This document shows positions 62,412 through 64,000 of a DNA stretch of 64,000 nt, in pieces. Source of the DNA: Bog-532 sp963732345 (lineage in GTDB: Bacteria > Actinomycetota > Actinomycetes > Streptosporangiales > Streptosporangiaceae); contig CAVSZI010000015.1 of assembly GCA_963732345.1 (NCBI GenBank), forward strand, positions 1 through 64,000, given 5' to 3'. Within the stretch, counting starts at the first letter, position 1. Each line of letters opens with the position of its first letter. The notes under the pieces were generated by a model, which was not told where the DNA came from, made no database searches, and worked only from the letters and a program-made list of their open reading frames with translations. A program made the position numbers and the translations under genes.

Positions 62412-63161
62412 TCATATGGTGTCGCGCTCATATGGTGTCGCGCCGTCCCAGACGCGCTCGAAGCTCTCCAGATATGTGCTGACCATGTCGCCGCCGGCCA
62501 CCCTGCGCAGATGGAAGACGGGTGCGTTGCTGGCCATCGTCCCGTAGATATGCGTGTTGACGAGCAGCTGATCGTCGGCGCGGTAGATTGAGTTGTACAA
62601 CGTCGTGCCGTGTAGCCGGATCTCTACGTTCTCGATTGCTTGCAACGGCCGGAAGAGGACGATGGAGTTGCGGACCTTGGCCGCCATTCCCTCGTCAATT
62701 CCCTCGCTCGCGCCGCGTTCGGCCACGTGTGGGCTGTCCGGGTCACCGAGCAGTATCCGGACCCGCGCGCCATTACGCGCCCGGTCAGCGAATAGCCGGT
62801 GCACGCCGACGTCTTCCGCCATGAACATGCCCGAGTAGACCAGGGCGCCTATGTCTTGTTCGGCTTTGGCGAAGAAATGCTCCCAGGTCTCCCGCGGAAC
62901 TGCCCAGCGGTGCGGGTAGACGGCGACGATCTCGCTCTGCGCCGCGGCCGCGACCTGCTCCTGGTCGAGGGCACCAGGCCAGATGTAGGACTCGTCCACA
63001 CCAAAGAACGCGGCGACCGAGTAACGGTGCCGGCGGTAGGGCACCCGCCCGGCGACGATCCAGCGTTCGATGGTCTTCGGGTCCACCTGCACGGCTTCAG
63101 AAAGCTTGGCGGGCGTTACTCCTCGTTCTAGCAGGAGCGCTCGCAGCCTCTCGTTCGGCAT
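62412..63161 (-). CDS. XRE-family regulator with PLD-like C-terminal domain (second paralogue)
   Basis: 249 aa from ATG 63161. HTH RGVTPAKLSEAVQVDPKTIERWIVAGRVPY, then VAAFFGVDESYIWPG and the sensor-like half: YPHRWAVPRETWEHFFAKAEQDIGALVYSGMFMAEDVG, VRILLGDPDSPHVAERG, TLYNSIYRADDQLLVNTHIYG. The 50224-50964 protein is its full-length paralogue, and 47165-47290 a truncated third copy. It probably controls the divergent small genes from 63350 through the repeat at 63215. Its last codons carry a 16-base tandem duplication (62412-62443). Confidence 0.87.
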   Translation of the reverse strand: MPNERLRALLLERGVTPAKLSEAVQVDPKTIERWIVAGRVPYRRHRYSVAAFFGVDESYIWPGALDQEQVAAAAQSEIVAVYPHRWAVPRETWEHFFAKAEQDIGALVYSGMFMAEDVGVHRLFADRARNGARVRILLGDPDSPHVAERGASEGIDEGMAAKVRNSIVLFRPLQAIENVEIRLHGTTLYNSIYRADDQLLVNTHIYGTMASNAPVFHLRRVAGGDMVSTYLESFERVWDGATPYERDTI

Positions 63162-63214
63162 TCCACCACTCATGCCCGCGCAGGACGTAAAAGGACGGCT
63201 TCACCTTAGTAGGG

Positions 63215-63230
63215 ACGTCCCGGCACGTCC
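63215..63230. promoter_or_regulatory. ACGTCC direct-repeat operator of the ICE-like module
   Basis: ACGTCC at 63215-63220 and 63225-63230, one helix turn apart, inside the 189-bp region between the XRE gene and the divergent small genes. The first half-site is part of the palindrome GGGACGTCCC. The same block, including AAGGACGGCT upstream and CGCGGTCC downstream, is found at 47311-47360. Confidence 0.55.
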
Positions 63231-63349
63231 ACTCGCGGTCCCGCTGCGTAGTCACTGCGTCCTGCTCCCCCGGCGCATTCTGCGGTGCATAACAACGCAC
63301 CGCGCCGATCCGGGACACCGGGCGACGGCGCCGAGTGGAAGGAGTTTCG

Positions 63350-63589
63350 ATGCACACCGATCTTCTTACCGCGCTCGCCGACGACCGGCGCCGTCAGTGT
63401 CCCTGCGGTGCGGTCACCGAGCAGTCGCACCACCTGTGCCGCAAGTGCCGGGCCCGGATCGTGTGGCGGCGCAAGACCACACGGACCAGCCGCCGCGTGG
63501 CACGCCGTCTGGCCGCACGGCAGGCGCGGGCCGGTGCCCGGACCTTCGCCCAGGCCCTCCGCACCGTAAAGAAGGGAGCTGAGAACTGA
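63350..63589 (+). CDS. Small zinc-ribbon protein
   Basis: 79 aa. N-terminal CPCGAVTEQSHHLCRKC has two Cys pairs (CPC and CRKC) fit to bind zinc; the remainder is strongly basic (VWRRKTTRTSRRVARRLAARQ). AAGGAG lies well placed before ATG 63350. First gene of a plus-strand set typical for the start of actinomycete ICEs; likely nucleic-acid binding. Confidence 0.65.
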   Translation: MHTDLLTALADDRRRQCPCGAVTEQSHHLCRKCRARIVWRRKTTRTSRRVARRLAARQARAGARTFAQALRTVKKGAEN

Positions 63590-63840
63590 TGCTTACTGTT
63601 CTGCTGTTCGTGGCCGCCGCGATGGCCGTGGTTTCCGTGCTCCTGTTCGCCGTGGTGGTCGCCGGCATCCGCCAGGAGCCGGCGAACGCCGAGATGACCA
63701 GCCGGGCGCGGCGGCCAACCGCCGCCCTGGCCCGGCTCCTGCTCGGCGTGTACGTCCGTCGCCCGAGTCCGCCGGAGGACAACACCGCGCATCGATGCTC
63801 CTGTCTGGCCGGCCACGGCTCGGAAGGGGATGGCCGATGA
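63589..63840 (+). CDS. Small single-pass membrane protein
   Basis: 83 aa. One N-terminal membrane helix (MLTVLLFVAAAMAVVSVLLF) followed by a basic, cytoplasmic-type tail (RARRPTAALARLLLGVYVRR). Starts on the last base of the previous gene's stop (TGATG) and overlaps the next gene (ATGA). Similar short membrane proteins accompany Spd/ICE genes. Confidence 0.6.
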   Translation: MLTVLLFVAAAMAVVSVLLFAVVVAGIRQEPANAEMTSRARRPTAALARLLLGVYVRRPSPPEDNTAHRCSCLAGHGSEGDGR

Positions 63841-64000
63841 CTCATCCAGCCGGATGGACCGCCGCGGAGCCGTGCCCCTCGTGCGGGTCGTGGGGCATCA
63901 CCGAGTACGAGATCCGCGTCGGCTCCACCGAGAGCCGGATGGGCTGGGAGTGCCGCGACTGCGGCCACCTCGCCACCTGGACGACCCGGGCCGACGCGGC
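63837..64000 (+). CDS. Zinc-ribbon protein, cut by the window end
   Basis: 54 codons are visible. WTAAEPCPSCGSWGITEYEI and MGWECRDCGHLATWTTRAD hold two CxxC pairs, a classic zinc ribbon. ATG overlaps the previous stop, with GAAGGGG upstream. The rest of the gene lies beyond the window. Confidence 0.6.
   Translation, partial: MTHPAGWTAAEPCPSCGSWGITEYEIRVGSTESRMGWECRDCGHLATWTTRADA

Overview
The window comes from a high-GC actinomycete chromosome. A mycothiol-dependent isomerase-family protein, an SAV_2336-type vWA protein, a DUF574-type SAM methyltransferase, DUF2637/Spd-type conjugation relics and frequent GTG/TTG starts all point to a Streptosporangiales/Streptomyces-like organism. The species cannot be named from the sequence. 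Most of the window reads as a plasticity zone: several mobile elements and defence systems stacked between tRNA 3'-half scars. The scars are Ala(GGC)-like at 7172-7219, a degenerate one at 8547-8593, and Arg-like at 61230-61276. Layout, left part (1-10.3 kb): an RraA-like protein, a PRC-barrel protein, a group II intron with its reverse transcriptase next to a dipZ 3' remnant, then a TetR / mycothiol-dependent enzyme / MBL-fold operon with a visible operator. After it lie a tRNA-Ala scar, a decayed actinomycete ICE module (frameshifted small gene, DUF2637 membrane protein, small HTH), a second tRNA scar and one unknown gene. BREX island (10.3-25.3 kb, visibly less GC-rich): brxE-like, brxA, brxB, brxC, a RelA/SpoT-domain gene, pglX, pglZ and brxL, tightly packed on one strand. 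The RelA/SpoT gene inside the operon is the most unusual feature here. Middle part (25.3-45.3 kb): a YbjN-like protein, an ISAs1-family IS with perfect 19-bp inverted repeats that truncates a gene, an unknown 490-aa protein, and an AddB-like/AddA-like nuclease-helicase pair whose helicase has a -1 frameshift exactly in Walker A. A 1922-aa protein follows, made of two diverged tandem copies of a ~950-aa unit, and then remnants of a Tn554-type (DUF6262) element. Right part (45.3-64 kb): an IS110-family element sits beside a truncated copy of an XRE-regulator gene. Next come a TraG/VirD4-like coupling protein module, a paralogous XRE regulator, a SAM methyltransferase, and an 8.3-kb minus-strand operon. 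This operon has the make-up of a vWA-MoxR-VMAP conflict system: a small protein with a RHIM-like C-terminal motif, an alpha/beta hydrolase (frameshifted), a caspase-like VMAP protein, a MoxR ATPase and a vWA protein fused to NB-ARC and TPR. A tRNA-Arg scar, an HD hydrolase and the start of another ICE-like module (Nudix, XRE regulator, small zinc-ribbon and membrane proteins) close the window. How the genes may work together: BREX methylates self DNA (PglX) and blocks phage, and the RelA/SpoT protein could add an alarmone-type effector. The vWA/NB-ARC/caspase operon looks like a sense-and-kill (abortive) system. The XRE regulators appear to share a 10-bp-spaced ACGTCC direct-repeat operator, found at two intact loci and one broken one. 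All functions are inferred by reading motifs; no database search was run.
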